64,000 nt of DNA from Pseudomonas putida (lineage in GTDB: Bacteria > Pseudomonadota > Gammaproteobacteria > Pseudomonadales > Pseudomonadaceae), in NCBI RefSeq assembly GCF_005080685.1, contig NZ_CP039371.1:3100001-3164000 (forward strand), written 5' to 3'. Each line of letters begins with the position of its first letter. Position 1 is the first letter of the stretch. Under the pieces are notes generated by a model. It searched no databases, was not told where the DNA came from, and saw only the letters and a list, made by a program, of their open reading frames with translations. The translations under genes and the position numbers were made by a program. Below are positions 8,276 to 16,471 of the stretch, piece after piece.

Positions 8276-8294
8276 TTTTATATGCGTTTGAGTG

Positions 8295-8328
8295 ATAACT
8301 ACGCTAAATAGTCATTTAGTGTAGTTAT
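8295..8328. terminator. 15-bp palindrome between convergent genes
   Basis: ATAACTACGCTAAAT, loop AGTC, ATTTAGTGTAGTTAT: 15-bp arms with a single G-T pair. It lies between the methyltransferase and the convergent SDR gene. There is no run of T on either side, so it is terminator-like in position rather than a textbook intrinsic terminator. A protein-binding palindrome is the alternative. Confidence 0.45.
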
Positions 8329-8375
8329 ATGTGGGCCGACTCGATAACTGGATTTACCCTGCCCGTTTCAGGCAT

Positions 8376-8396
8376 ACCGGTACTCGAGGTACCGGT
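8376..8396 (-). terminator. hairpin at 3' end of SDR gene
   Basis: ACCGGTAC-TCGAG-GTACCGGT, perfect 8-bp arms, 19 nt after the SDR stop codon. It is terminator-like but lacks a T tract. Confidence 0.35.
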
Positions 8397-8414
8397 TTCC
8401 CATCCTGGCTGAGC

Positions 8415-9167
8415 TTAGATCTGCGCCTGCCCACCATCGACGAAAAGCTCGGCACCATTGACGAAGCTGGAGTCGTCACTGGCCAGAAAAACCGCCGCAT
8501 TGGCGATCTCCACCGGCTCTCCTACGCGCCCCAACGGCACCTGCGCAGCGAGATAGTCCAACAATCCCTGCTGCTGGGCGGCATCTGGCCCTGCCAGGTC
8601 GACCAAACCTGGCGTACGCGTTGCGCCCGGGCTGATGGTATTGACCCGTACCGCCCGATCCTTGAGGTCCAGGATCCAGCTGCGTGCAAAAGCGCGGACC
8701 GCGGCCTTGGAGGCCGAGTACACGCTGAAGGCTGCGGTGCCGGAACTGCCCGCCGTCGATCCAGTAAGGATGATCGAAGCGTTGCGCGCCAATAGAGGCA
8801 GCGCTTTCTGTACGGTGAACAACACGCCTTTGACGTTTCGGTCGAAGGTATCGTCGTAGTGGGCCTCGGTAATTTCACCCAACGGCAGCATGGAGCCGCC
8901 GCCAGCATTCGCAAACAGTACATCGAGGTGGCCGTGGGCCTTGCCGATACGTGCATAGAGGTCATCGAGTTGATCGAGTCGGGTAGAGTCGACCGCTATG
9001 CCGGTGGCATTGCCGACCCATTCTACAGCCCTGTCCAGCTCTACCTGGCGGCGGCCGGTGATGTAGACATGGGCGCCCTCCTCTGCAAAACGTTTGGCGG
9101 TGGCCAGGCCAATGCCCGTAGTCCCGCCGGTGACCAGTGCGATTTTGCCTTCGAGTTTCTTGCTCAT
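8415..9167 (-). CDS. SDR family oxidoreductase
   Basis: A 250-residue classical short-chain dehydrogenase: cofactor motif TGGTTGIG at residues 14-21, NAG at about 89-91, catalytic Ser in ILTGSTAGS and YSASK (Tyr and Lys), and the C-terminal PGATRTP and [13 protein letters not shown] motifs. The GRR after the second strand suggests NADPH preference. Substrate unknown. It is divergent from a LysR gene with an intergenic region of only tens of bases, the usual arrangement of a LysR regulator with its target. Confidence 0.9.
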   Translation of the reverse strand: MSKKLEGKIALVTGGTTGIGLATAKRFAEEGAHVYITGRRQVELDRAVEWVGNATGIAVDSTRLDQLDDLYARIGKAHGHLDVLFANAGGGSMLPLGEITEAHYDDTFDRNVKGVLFTVQKALPLLARNASIILTGSTAGSSGTAAFSVYSASKAAVRAFARSWILDLKDRAVRVNTISPGATRTPGLVDLAGPDAAQQQGLLDYLAAQVPLGRVGEPVEIANAAVFLASDDSSFVNGAELFVDGGQAQI

Positions 9168-9198
9168 GATGTTTCTCCCGTTGAAGTGGTGTGTTGCG

Positions 9199-10107
9199 GT
9201 GAGGAGAAGCGTATCGACCTGTGGGTCATTTCAAAATAGAATCAAAGGCTCGTATGCGGCGGCCGCGCGTGCGATGAACGTATCGGTGCCGACCGTTTCA
9301 CGCGCCGTCGCCCGCTTGGAAGAGCGCCTTGGTGGCCGCCTTTTCAACCGCACATCGCGGCAACTGTCGCTGACGGAATTCGGCCAGCGAATGGTCGACC
9401 AGGCCAGCGCGCTCTACCGCCATGCCGAGGAGATGGAAAGCGAGGCCTTGGAATTGTCGGTGCAGCCACGTGGTCTGGTGCGCTTGGCGGTACCCATGTC
9501 GTTCGGGTTACGCTGGGTCGCACCGCTGCTGCCCGAGTTGTTGATTCGCCACCCTGGGCTGGAGCTCGACCTGCACCTGTCCGACTCGACGGTCGACCTC
9601 GTCGCCGACGGCTTCGACGCTGCGTTGCGCATCGCCGCACTGCCCGACTCTTCGCTTGTGGCACGCCGAATTTGTGCGGTCACCCAGTACCTGGTGGCCG
9701 CGCCCGCATACCTTGCCGAGCATGGCCGCCCGGCACACCCTCGCGACCTCACCGCGCACGCTTGCATGAGCTACGCGTACCGCGCTCGCAGTCAGGTCTG
9801 GCGCTTTATGCACCAGGATGGCACCGCGCAGGATGTGGTACCCCGTGGGCCGTTGCGGGTCACCAATTCAGATGCCCTGGTTGCGCCGTTGCTGGCGGGC
9901 ATGGCAATCGCCGAACTGCCGGAATTCATCGCCGCCGAGTATCTGGCAGATGGCCGCCTCGAGCATCTATTGCCTGAATGGAGCATGACCCAGGGTGGAC
10001 TGTACTTCGTGACACCATCGGCGCGTACCCGACCGCGCAAGATCCAGGTACTGGCTGACTTCTTCGTCGAGCGCTTGAGCGAGCCGCAATGGGCCTGGCA
10101 GCCATAG
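9199..10107 (+). CDS. LysR family regulator with disturbed N-terminus
   Basis: The body is a normal LysR regulator: HTH part [36 protein letters not shown], then the effector domain to about residue 300. The first helix is abnormal. No good start lies in frame at the expected place; the GTG at 9199 is used here. A frame change around the GGG at 9223-9225 would give IDLWSFQ joined to the HTH, which looks like an ancestral MDLWSFQ start with ATG now ATC at 9213. So the gene is probably damaged or starts elsewhere. It is divergent from the SDR gene. Confidence 0.6.
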   Translation: MRRSVSTCGSFQNRIKGSYAAAARAMNVSVPTVSRAVARLEERLGGRLFNRTSRQLSLTEFGQRMVDQASALYRHAEEMESEALELSVQPRGLVRLAVPMSFGLRWVAPLLPELLIRHPGLELDLHLSDSTVDLVADGFDAALRIAALPDSSLVARRICAVTQYLVAAPAYLAEHGRPAHPRDLTAHACMSYAYRARSQVWRFMHQDGTAQDVVPRGPLRVTNSDALVAPLLAGMAIAELPEFIAAEYLADGRLEHLLPEWSMTQGGLYFVTPSARTRPRKIQVLADFFVERLSEPQWAWQP

Positions 10108-10108
10108 G

Positions 10109-11008
10109 TCAATCCGGTCCGGCCAACAGCTCGACGGCCAGGTCCCTGAATTGCCTCACCACCCTGCTCTCGTTCTCCGGATTGAACGCCAAGGCCAGTG
10201 CCACCGTGCGCTCTTGCTGCGGCGACTCAAGTTCCAGAAAGCACACTGGCTCTGTGGAATTGCGCGCGTGCAACGCCGGCACCAAGGCCACGCCGAGGCC
10301 GCAGGCCACCAGGCTTATAGCGGCCAGCACCTGGGTGGTCGAGTGCGTGAGCTTGGGCACGAAACCAGCCGCCTGGCATAGCTGCAACAACACGTAGTGC
10401 AGCCCCTCGGTATGCGGATAGTCGATCAGCGGCTGGTCGGCGACCTCGGACAGGTGCACTCGACGCCGGCCACTCAGCGCCAGTGCGCTGTCTTGCGGCA
10501 CCACCAGGATCATTGGCTCCCAGACCAGGGGGATCACCTCCAGCGTGGTCGCCTGGGGCAGCGGGAAGCGCACCAGCCCAACGTCGACCTGGCCGTTCTC
10601 GACCAGTTCGAGCACGCCACTCGAAGGCTGCTCGCGCAACTCCAGGGCAATGCCTGGATAACGCTGGCGAAACTCGGGAATCAAGCGGGGGATCAACGCC
10701 AGCGTTGCCGACCCCACCGAACCCAGCGTCAGCTTGCCGCGCTCGCCGGCACCGGCCTCCAGGGCATAGCGCTTGGCCTGCTGCACGTGCAGCAGGGCCT
10801 TGCGCAACTCGGGCAACAACGCCTCGCCGGCTTCGGTCAGGGTCACCTGGCGCGTGGTGCGCTCGAACAAGGCAACGCCGATGTCTTCTTCGAGCTTGCG
10901 GATCGATACCGATAGCGGTGGCTGCGACATGTGCAGGCGCTCGGCGGCCTCGCGAAAGTTCAAGGTCTCGGCCAAGGCCAGAAACTGGTGAATCTGCCGC
11001 AGTTCCAT
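10109..11008 (-). CDS. LysR family transcriptional regulator
   Basis: A 299-residue LysR protein: winged HTH at residues 1-60 (HQFLALAETLNFREAAERLH, SQPPLSVSIRKLEEDIG) and a periplasmic-binding-like effector domain. The HTH pattern is close to the BenM/CatM group that responds to carboxylic acids or CoA-linked metabolites. It is divergent from the MaoC/acyl-CoA dehydrogenase block and probably controls it through the palindrome at 11010-11030, which starts 2 nt from its own ATG and would allow autoregulation. Confidence 0.9.
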   Translation of the reverse strand: MELRQIHQFLALAETLNFREAAERLHMSQPPLSVSIRKLEEDIGVALFERTTRQVTLTEAGEALLPELRKALLHVQQAKRYALEAGAGERGKLTLGSVGSATLALIPRLIPEFRQRYPGIALELREQPSSGVLELVENGQVDVGLVRFPLPQATTLEVIPLVWEPMILVVPQDSALALSGRRRVHLSEVADQPLIDYPHTEGLHYVLLQLCQAAGFVPKLTHSTTQVLAAISLVACGLGVALVPALHARNSTEPVCFLELESPQQERTVALALAFNPENESRVVRQFRDLAVELLAGPD

Positions 11009-11009
11009 A

Positions 11010-11030
11010 TTGATACTCCAGGCATATCAA
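11010..11030. promoter_or_regulatory. candidate LysR operator
   Basis: TTGATA-N9-TATCAA, an exact 6-bp inverted repeat in the divergent LysR/maoC intergenic region, fitting the T-N11-A type of LysR site. A second partial palindrome CCAAACAATATTGG follows at about 11038-11051. Confidence 0.5.
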
Positions 11031-11118
11031 TCGTTTTCCAAACAATATTGGATGCGAACGAGTTCTGCCAATAGCCTGAAGCCTCACAACAACAATGACC
11101 CGTTTGGGAGAGCGACAC

Positions 11119-11592
11119 ATGGCGCATGACGAAATTGCACTTGGGCAAGGCTACTACTGGCAGGACATCGAGGCCGGGCAGCGTTTTCGGACTTTCCGCC
11201 GCACCGTGACCGAGGCGGACCTGATCGGTTTCGTCGGCGTCACCGGCCAGGCCGAGGTGATCTTCATCGACAGCACCTTCAATGGCGCGATCGCTGGCCG
11301 CCCGGTCCCGGCAGCGCTCAGCTACAGCCTGATCGAAGGCATTCTCATGCAGACCATGCTGCAGGGTACCGGACTGGCCTTGCTCGAACTGCACAAGAGC
11401 GTGCGCGGGCCGGTGGTTGTCGGCGACACCCTGGAAGCGCTGGTGGTCATCGAAGAGGTGCGTCCAACCTCGAAGCACGGCCGCGCCGTGGTCACCTCGC
11501 GGGTCCATGTGCTCAACCAGCGCGAAGAGACAGTTATCGAATACCAGGTCAAGCGCCTGCTCGCCGGCCGCCCCGAGCGGAGTGCCGGCTGA
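11119..11592 (+). CDS. MaoC family dehydratase (hot-dog fold)
   Basis: A 157-residue single hot-dog protein. The N-terminal YYWQDIEAGQRFRTFRRTVTE and the central AEVIFIDSTFNGAIAGRPVP, VRGPVVVGDTLEA and EYQVKRLLAGRP segments follow the MaoC-like (R)-hydratase layout. It probably hydrates an enoyl-CoA in the pathway encoded by the next genes. GGGAG lies 8 nt upstream of the ATG at 11119. The stop overlaps the next start as TGATG. First gene of block A, divergent from the LysR gene. Confidence 0.85.
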   Translation: MAHDEIALGQGYYWQDIEAGQRFRTFRRTVTEADLIGFVGVTGQAEVIFIDSTFNGAIAGRPVPAALSYSLIEGILMQTMLQGTGLALLELHKSVRGPVVVGDTLEALVVIEEVRPTSKHGRAVVTSRVHVLNQREETVIEYQVKRLLAGRPERSAG

Positions 11593-12737
11593 TGTTCGAA
11601 GCTCTCGACTACAGGCCACTGCCGCCAAGCCATGAGGCAGTGCGCGAGCAGCTCCGGGCGTTTCTCGACGAGCGCCTACGTGACTACCCCATCGACCTGC
11701 GCGCCCGTAGCTGGCAGGGCTTTGATGCCCAGTTCAGCCAGGCCCTTGCTGCCCACGGCTGGGTTGGCCTCACCCTGCCCAGTGAATACGGCGGCGCTGG
11801 CCTCGATGCCCTCGCCCGCTTCGTGGTCGTTGAGGAGCTGCTGTGTGCCGGTGCGCCGGTCGCCGCCCACTGGATCGCCGACCGCCAGAGCGGCCCGCTG
11901 ATACTGCGGTTCGGCAGCGAGGCGCAAAAGCGCTTCCACCTGCCGGCAATCTGCCGTGGCGAGCAGTTCTTCTGCATCGGCATGAGCGAGCCGAACGCCG
12001 GTTCCGACCTGGCTGGTGTGCGCACCCGCGCCGAACGCAACGCGGACGGCTGGTTGCTCGATGGGCAGAAGATCTGGACCACCTACGCACAGCACAGCCA
12101 CTACATGATCGCCTTGGTGCGTACCTCCGGCACCGCGCAGGACCGCCATCGGGGCCTGTCCCAAGTGATCGTCGACCTCTCGTTGCCAGGCGTGACCATT
12201 CGGCCGATCCGCGATCTGTCTGGCGCCGAGCACTTCTGCGAGGTGTTCTTCGACCAGGTGCAACTCCCCGCCGACGCGCTGGTGGGCGAGGAAGGCGAAG
12301 GCTGGAAGCAGGTGACCGCGGAGCTTGCCTTCGAGCGCAGCGGCCCTGAGCGCATCTATTCGAGCATCGCCCTGCTCGATGCCTGGATGGCCTGGCTGCG
12401 CGAGCACCCTCAGGCTGGGCACGTGTCGTTGCTCGGGCGCTTGCTGGCCGAGTTGATGGTGCTACGCGCCCTGTCGGTCAGCCTCGCCAGCCAGTTGGCC
12501 GACGGCGGCAGTCCGGTGGTCGAGGCAGCGCTGGTCAAGGACATGGGCACGCTTTTCGAGCAGTCCATCCCCACCTTGCTCGGCGACCTCATGGGCGCAG
12601 TCGAGGGACTGACGGTACCGCACCTGCTGCAACGCACCCTGGCCTACCTGCAGGGTGTCGCCCCGGTGTTCTCGTTACGTGGGGGCACCCGCGAAATCCT
12701 GCGTGGCGTCATCGCCCGTGGCCTTGGACTGCGATAG
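11592..12737 (+). CDS. acyl-CoA dehydrogenase (larger partner)
   Basis: A 381-residue acyl-CoA dehydrogenase: FAD/substrate motifs FFCIGMSEPNAGSDLAGVRT and GWLLDGQKIWTTYAQHSHYM in the middle domain, a long helical C-terminus ending RGGTREILRGVIARGLGLR. It oxidises an acyl-CoA to the 2-enoyl-CoA and passes electrons to ETF. It is translationally coupled to the MaoC gene (TGATG) and followed 8 nt later by a second, more divergent acyl-CoA dehydrogenase, suggesting a two-subunit enzyme of the kind used for bulky or cyclic acyl-CoAs. Confidence 0.9.
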   Translation: MFEALDYRPLPPSHEAVREQLRAFLDERLRDYPIDLRARSWQGFDAQFSQALAAHGWVGLTLPSEYGGAGLDALARFVVVEELLCAGAPVAAHWIADRQSGPLILRFGSEAQKRFHLPAICRGEQFFCIGMSEPNAGSDLAGVRTRAERNADGWLLDGQKIWTTYAQHSHYMIALVRTSGTAQDRHRGLSQVIVDLSLPGVTIRPIRDLSGAEHFCEVFFDQVQLPADALVGEEGEGWKQVTAELAFERSGPERIYSSIALLDAWMAWLREHPQAGHVSLLGRLLAELMVLRALSVSLASQLADGGSPVVEAALVKDMGTLFEQSIPTLLGDLMGAVEGLTVPHLLQRTLAYLQGVAPVFSLRGGTREILRGVIARGLGLR

Positions 12738-12745
12738 GAGCCTTC

Positions 12746-13744
12746 ATGAACCTTGATACCTTGATCATCGACGCTTTCGACCAATGGCTGGAAGGTGAAG
12801 TCACTCCCGAGCGCGTACGGCGCATCGACCTGGGCGAGGCCCCCGATGCGCTCTGGCGTTCACTGGCCGAACAGGGTTTCACCGACCTGCTATTACCCGA
12901 GGCACTGGGAGGTGCGGCGGCCAGCACGCAAACGGCGGGCCGCCTGTTGTACGCCGCCGGTGCCTGCGCCTTGCCGTTGCCCCTGGCCAGCACATGGTGG
13001 GTACGCCTGGCGTGTGCAGAGGCCGGCATCGAGCTGCCACAAGGCCCGATTGCCTTGGCCAGCGGCCAGCGCCAAGGGGATGCCGTGCGCTGCGCGAGCG
13101 TTCCTTTTGCCACCCATGCCCGCTGGGTGCTGGTCAGCCTGCCTGATGGGGCCTGGCTGCTGCCAATCGACTGTGCGCAACGCCAGGCCGACGGGGTGCA
13201 CGCCAGCACCCATCAGGCCCTGTTCTGGTCGAACCTGCCGGCCGACGTCGTGCAGCTGACCGCAGCCCATGACTGGCGTGCACTGGGGGCCGCCTATACC
13301 GCTGCGCTGATGGCCGGTGCCGCGCAGCGCGTACTGCAGCTGACGCTGGAATATGCCAATACCCGGCAACAGTTCGGCAAGGCGATCGGCAGCTTTCAGG
13401 CGATTCAACAGCAACTGAGCGTGCTAGCCGAAGAAGTGTACGCCGCGCACATGGCTGCGCAGCTGGCGTTGCATGAAGGGCCCTGGCCGTCCGAGATCGC
13501 TGCAGCCGTGGCCAAGGCCCGCTGCAGCCGTGCAGCGACCGAGGTGTGCCGGATCGCCCACGCGGTGTTCGGCGCCATTGGCATTACCGAGGAGTGTGAG
13601 CTGCAGCTTTACACCCGGCGGCTCAATGCCTGGCGGATGGATTTTGGCAGTGAAGCAGCCTGGCATCGACTGATCGGCAGCACCGCCCTGGAGCAACCTG
13701 GAAACAGCCTGGCGTTCCTGCGCCGTCACCTGCCCGCCGCTTGA
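12746..13744 (+). CDS. acyl-CoA dehydrogenase family protein (smaller partner)
   Basis: A 332-residue divergent acyl-CoA dehydrogenase. The N-terminal FTDLLLPEALGGAAASTQTA and C-terminal ANTRQQFGKAIGSFQAIQQQ with RIAHAVFGAIGITEE match the family, while the middle domain lacks the usual EPNAGSD-type motif. Such short partners form heteromers with a catalytic paralogue. AGGAG is 5 nt before the ATG and overlaps the stop of the upstream dehydrogenase, so the two are made together. Confidence 0.85.
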   Translation: MNLDTLIIDAFDQWLEGEVTPERVRRIDLGEAPDALWRSLAEQGFTDLLLPEALGGAAASTQTAGRLLYAAGACALPLPLASTWWVRLACAEAGIELPQGPIALASGQRQGDAVRCASVPFATHARWVLVSLPDGAWLLPIDCAQRQADGVHASTHQALFWSNLPADVVQLTAAHDWRALGAAYTAALMAGAAQRVLQLTLEYANTRQQFGKAIGSFQAIQQQLSVLAEEVYAAHMAAQLALHEGPWPSEIAAAVAKARCSRAATEVCRIAHAVFGAIGITEECELQLYTRRLNAWRMDFGSEAAWHRLIGSTALEQPGNSLAFLRRHLPAA

Positions 13745-13803
13745 CCGGTGCCGCCAGCCGCGGCGCCCCGTGATTCTCATAACAATGACAAAGGAGAACA
13801 CCC

Positions 13804-15125
13804 ATGGCACATCCACTCACCCCTGCTGCAAGCACCTCGTCCGTGAGCCAGTCCGCCGTCCGACCCCCATTGCCTGGCGCACGATCATCGCCGGCAGCGT
13901 AGGCAACACCGTGGAGTGGTTCGACTGGACGATCTATACCGCGTTCGCCCTCTATTTCAGCCATCAGTTCTTCCCTTCCGATAACGAAACCACGGCGCTG
14001 CTGGCCGCGTTCGCGGTGTTCGCCATCGGTTTTGCCATGCGCCCTCTGGGCGGCTGGGTGATCGGTATCTACAACGACCGCGCCGGGCGCAAGGCGGCAC
14101 TCAACCTGACGATAATGATGATGGCCCTGCCCTCGTTGCTGATCAGCCTGATGCCCACCTATGCCACGATCGGCATTGCCGCGCCGCTGTTGATGGTGGC
14201 GGCACGCATGGTCCAAGGGCTCTCGGTGGGCGGCGAATATGGCGCAGCAGCGACCTTTCTCGCCGAGTCCGCACCCGCCAGTCAACGCGGGCTTTACTCG
14301 GGGTTCTTCTTCGCCAGTATCGCCCTCGGGCTGCTGACGGCGTCGGGCCTGGCCTGGTTGCTCAGCCAGTGCCTGAGCCGCGAGCAACTGCTCGACTTCG
14401 GCTGGCGGATTCCGTTCTTCATCGGCAGCCTGGGCAGCCTGGCGGGCTTGTGGATTCGTCGTGGGGTCGAGGAAACGGCCGCATTTTGCCAAGGTCATGA
14501 GCAGCGCCAGGGCAAACGCCTGGAGCAACCGCTGCGTACGCTGTGGCGCGAGCATCCCGAGGCCGTGAAGCGGCTGGTCGGGATCAGCCTGTTGGGCGCA
14601 TTCGCCTTTTATCTGTTCGTCAGCTACTTGCCGGTGCACGCCATTCGTACGCTGGGTGCCGAGCCCGGTACGGCCTATGCCGCCAGCAGCCTGGCATTGG
14701 CGATCTTCATGCTATCGCAACCGCTGTTTGGCTGGCTTTCCGACCGTATTGGCCGTCGACCACAGCTGATCGTATTCGCGCTGGGCTATGCCGCGTTGCT
14801 GTACCCCGTAGTACGTAACATGAATTCCTCGTTCGCTTCGATCCTGCTGGTCGAACTGTTTGGCCTGCTGCTCTACGGCCTTTATTCGGCAATTGCGCCC
14901 GCAATCAAGTCGGAGTTGTTCAGTACCGATGTCCGCGCCCTGGGCATCGGTCTTCCCTACAACCTCGTAGTGGCGATCTTTGGCGGAACCACCCCCTACC
15001 TGATGACCTGGCTGCAAAGCCGTGGGCATGAACAGTGGTTCCTGATCTACGTCTCGATCATGGCTGTGATCACCCTCATCGCCTTCATCCGCATGCCGGA
15101 AACCCGCGGCAAATCCTTGAACTGA
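13804..15125 (+). CDS. MFS transporter, MHS family, with apparent N-terminal frameshift
   Basis: The body is a 12-helix metabolite:H+ symporter: GNTVEWFDWTIYTAFALYF, RPLGGWVIGIYNDRAGRKAA, GLSVGGEYGAAATFLAE and DRIGRRPQLIVFALGYAAL are classic MHS motifs. The well-placed start is 13804 (AAAGGAG 7 nt upstream), but that frame (MAHPLTPAASTSS...) stops after about 32 codons. One more C in the CCCCC run at 13864-13868 would join it to the transporter frame as VRPPIAWRTIIAG. Without this, translation would need the ATG at 13785 or GTG at 13770, which lack a ribosome-binding site. Confidence 0.8.
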
Positions 15126-15143
15126 ACTGAATTGGTGAACGAC

Positions 15144-16421
15144 ATGAACGATTCGCAAGCTACCACGCCGGGATCGCTGTCCGGCCTGCGCGTGCTGGAC
15201 CTCTCACGCGTGCTCGCTGGCCCCTGGGCGACGCAGACGCTAGGCGACCTCGGTGCAGATGTGATCAAGGTCGAGCGCCCTACCCGCTGCGACGACACGC
15301 GCAAATGGGGCCCACCCTTCATCGAGGGTGGTAATACCTGGGACGCCGCCTATTACTTCTGCGCCAACCGCAACAAGCGCGCCATCGCCGTCGACTTCGG
15401 TCACCCCGACGGGGCCGCGCTGCTGCGCGAACTGGTAGCCTCGGCCGACATCCTGGTGGAGAACTACAAGGTCGGCACGCTGGCACGCTACGGCCTGGAC
15501 TACACCACGCTCAAGGCGATCAATCCGAAGTTGATCTACTGCTCGGTCACCGGCTTCGGCCAGAGCGGCCCCTACGCCGGGCGCGGCGGCTACGACTTTC
15601 TGATCCAGGGCATGAGTGGGCTGATGAGTATCACCGGGCGCTGCGACGATGAGCCCGGCGCGGGCCCGTTGAAGGTCGGCCTGCCGGTCAGCGATTTGTT
15701 CTGCGGCCTGTACGCGACCATCTCGATCCTCGCCGCCTTGAACCACCGCCAGGCCAGCGGCGAAGGTCAGCACATCGACTGCGCGCTACTCGACACCCAG
15801 TTGTCGCTGATGGCCAACCAGGCCATGAACTACCTGGTCAGCGACCGGGTACCGCAACGCCTGGGCAATGCCCATCCCAACGTGGTGCCTTATCGCGATT
15901 TCGCCTGCAGCGACGATTACATCCTCGTGGCCTGTGGCTCGGACAGCCAGTTCCAGGCATTGTGCCGCATGCTCGGGCGCGACGATCTTGCGCAAGACCC
16001 GCGCTTGTTGCGCAACGACGGGCGCAGCCAGCACCGGCGCGAACTGGAAGTCCAACTGGCGAAGAGTATTTCGACCTGGTGCGCCGCCGACCTGTTGCTG
16101 GCCATGGAGCAGGCAGGCGTGCCTGGTGGGCCGATAAACAACTTGCAGCAGGCCTTGGCCGACCCGCATGTCCAGGCTCGGGGCCTGCTCAAGACCCTGC
16201 TGCGACTGGATGGCACGCCGGTGAAGGTGTTGGGCTACCCGGCCCAGTTGTCGGCGACCCCGCCGAGCTATCGCCTGGCGCCGCCGGTGTTTGCCCAGGA
16301 TACGGCGGCAATCTTGCGCCAGGAACTTGGACTGGCGGATGCGCGGTTGACCGAACTGGTCGACAGTGGCGCTATCGCCATGGCAGAGCCTGCGGTCGCC
16401 CGGGCCGTCAGCGCCGGCTGA
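15144..16421 (+). CDS. CaiB/BaiF family CoA-transferase
   Basis: A 425-residue class III CoA-transferase. The N-terminal GLRVLDLSRVLAGPWATQTL and DLGADVIKVERP, ENYKVGTL, and YDFLIQGMSGLMSITG (with the catalytic Asp of this family in the YDFL segment) are diagnostic. It activates a carboxylic acid by transfer of CoA from a donor such as succinyl-CoA. It closes block A, so it probably makes the CoA ester that the preceding dehydrogenases oxidise. ATG 15144 is chosen over TTG/GTG codons 9-12 nt upstream. Confidence 0.9.
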   Translation: MNDSQATTPGSLSGLRVLDLSRVLAGPWATQTLGDLGADVIKVERPTRCDDTRKWGPPFIEGGNTWDAAYYFCANRNKRAIAVDFGHPDGAALLRELVASADILVENYKVGTLARYGLDYTTLKAINPKLIYCSVTGFGQSGPYAGRGGYDFLIQGMSGLMSITGRCDDEPGAGPLKVGLPVSDLFCGLYATISILAALNHRQASGEGQHIDCALLDTQLSLMANQAMNYLVSDRVPQRLGNAHPNVVPYRDFACSDDYILVACGSDSQFQALCRMLGRDDLAQDPRLLRNDGRSQHRRELEVQLAKSISTWCAADLLLAMEQAGVPGGPINNLQQALADPHVQARGLLKTLLRLDGTPVKVLGYPAQLSATPPSYRLAPPVFAQDTAAILRQELGLADARLTELVDSGAIAMAEPAVARAVSAG

Positions 16422-16429
16422 GCAAGCCT

Positions 16430-16464
16430 GGCCAGGGCAGGCCCCGCCAAACCCTGCCCCGGCC
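16430..16464. terminator. hairpin between convergent genes
   Basis: GGCCAGGGCAGG (16430-16441) pairs with CCTGCCCCGGCC (16453-16464) with one mismatch, in the 50-nt gap between the CoA-transferase and the convergent transporter. No T tract, so a probable bidirectional stem rather than a canonical terminator. Confidence 0.45.
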
Positions 16465-16471
16465 ACTGCAC

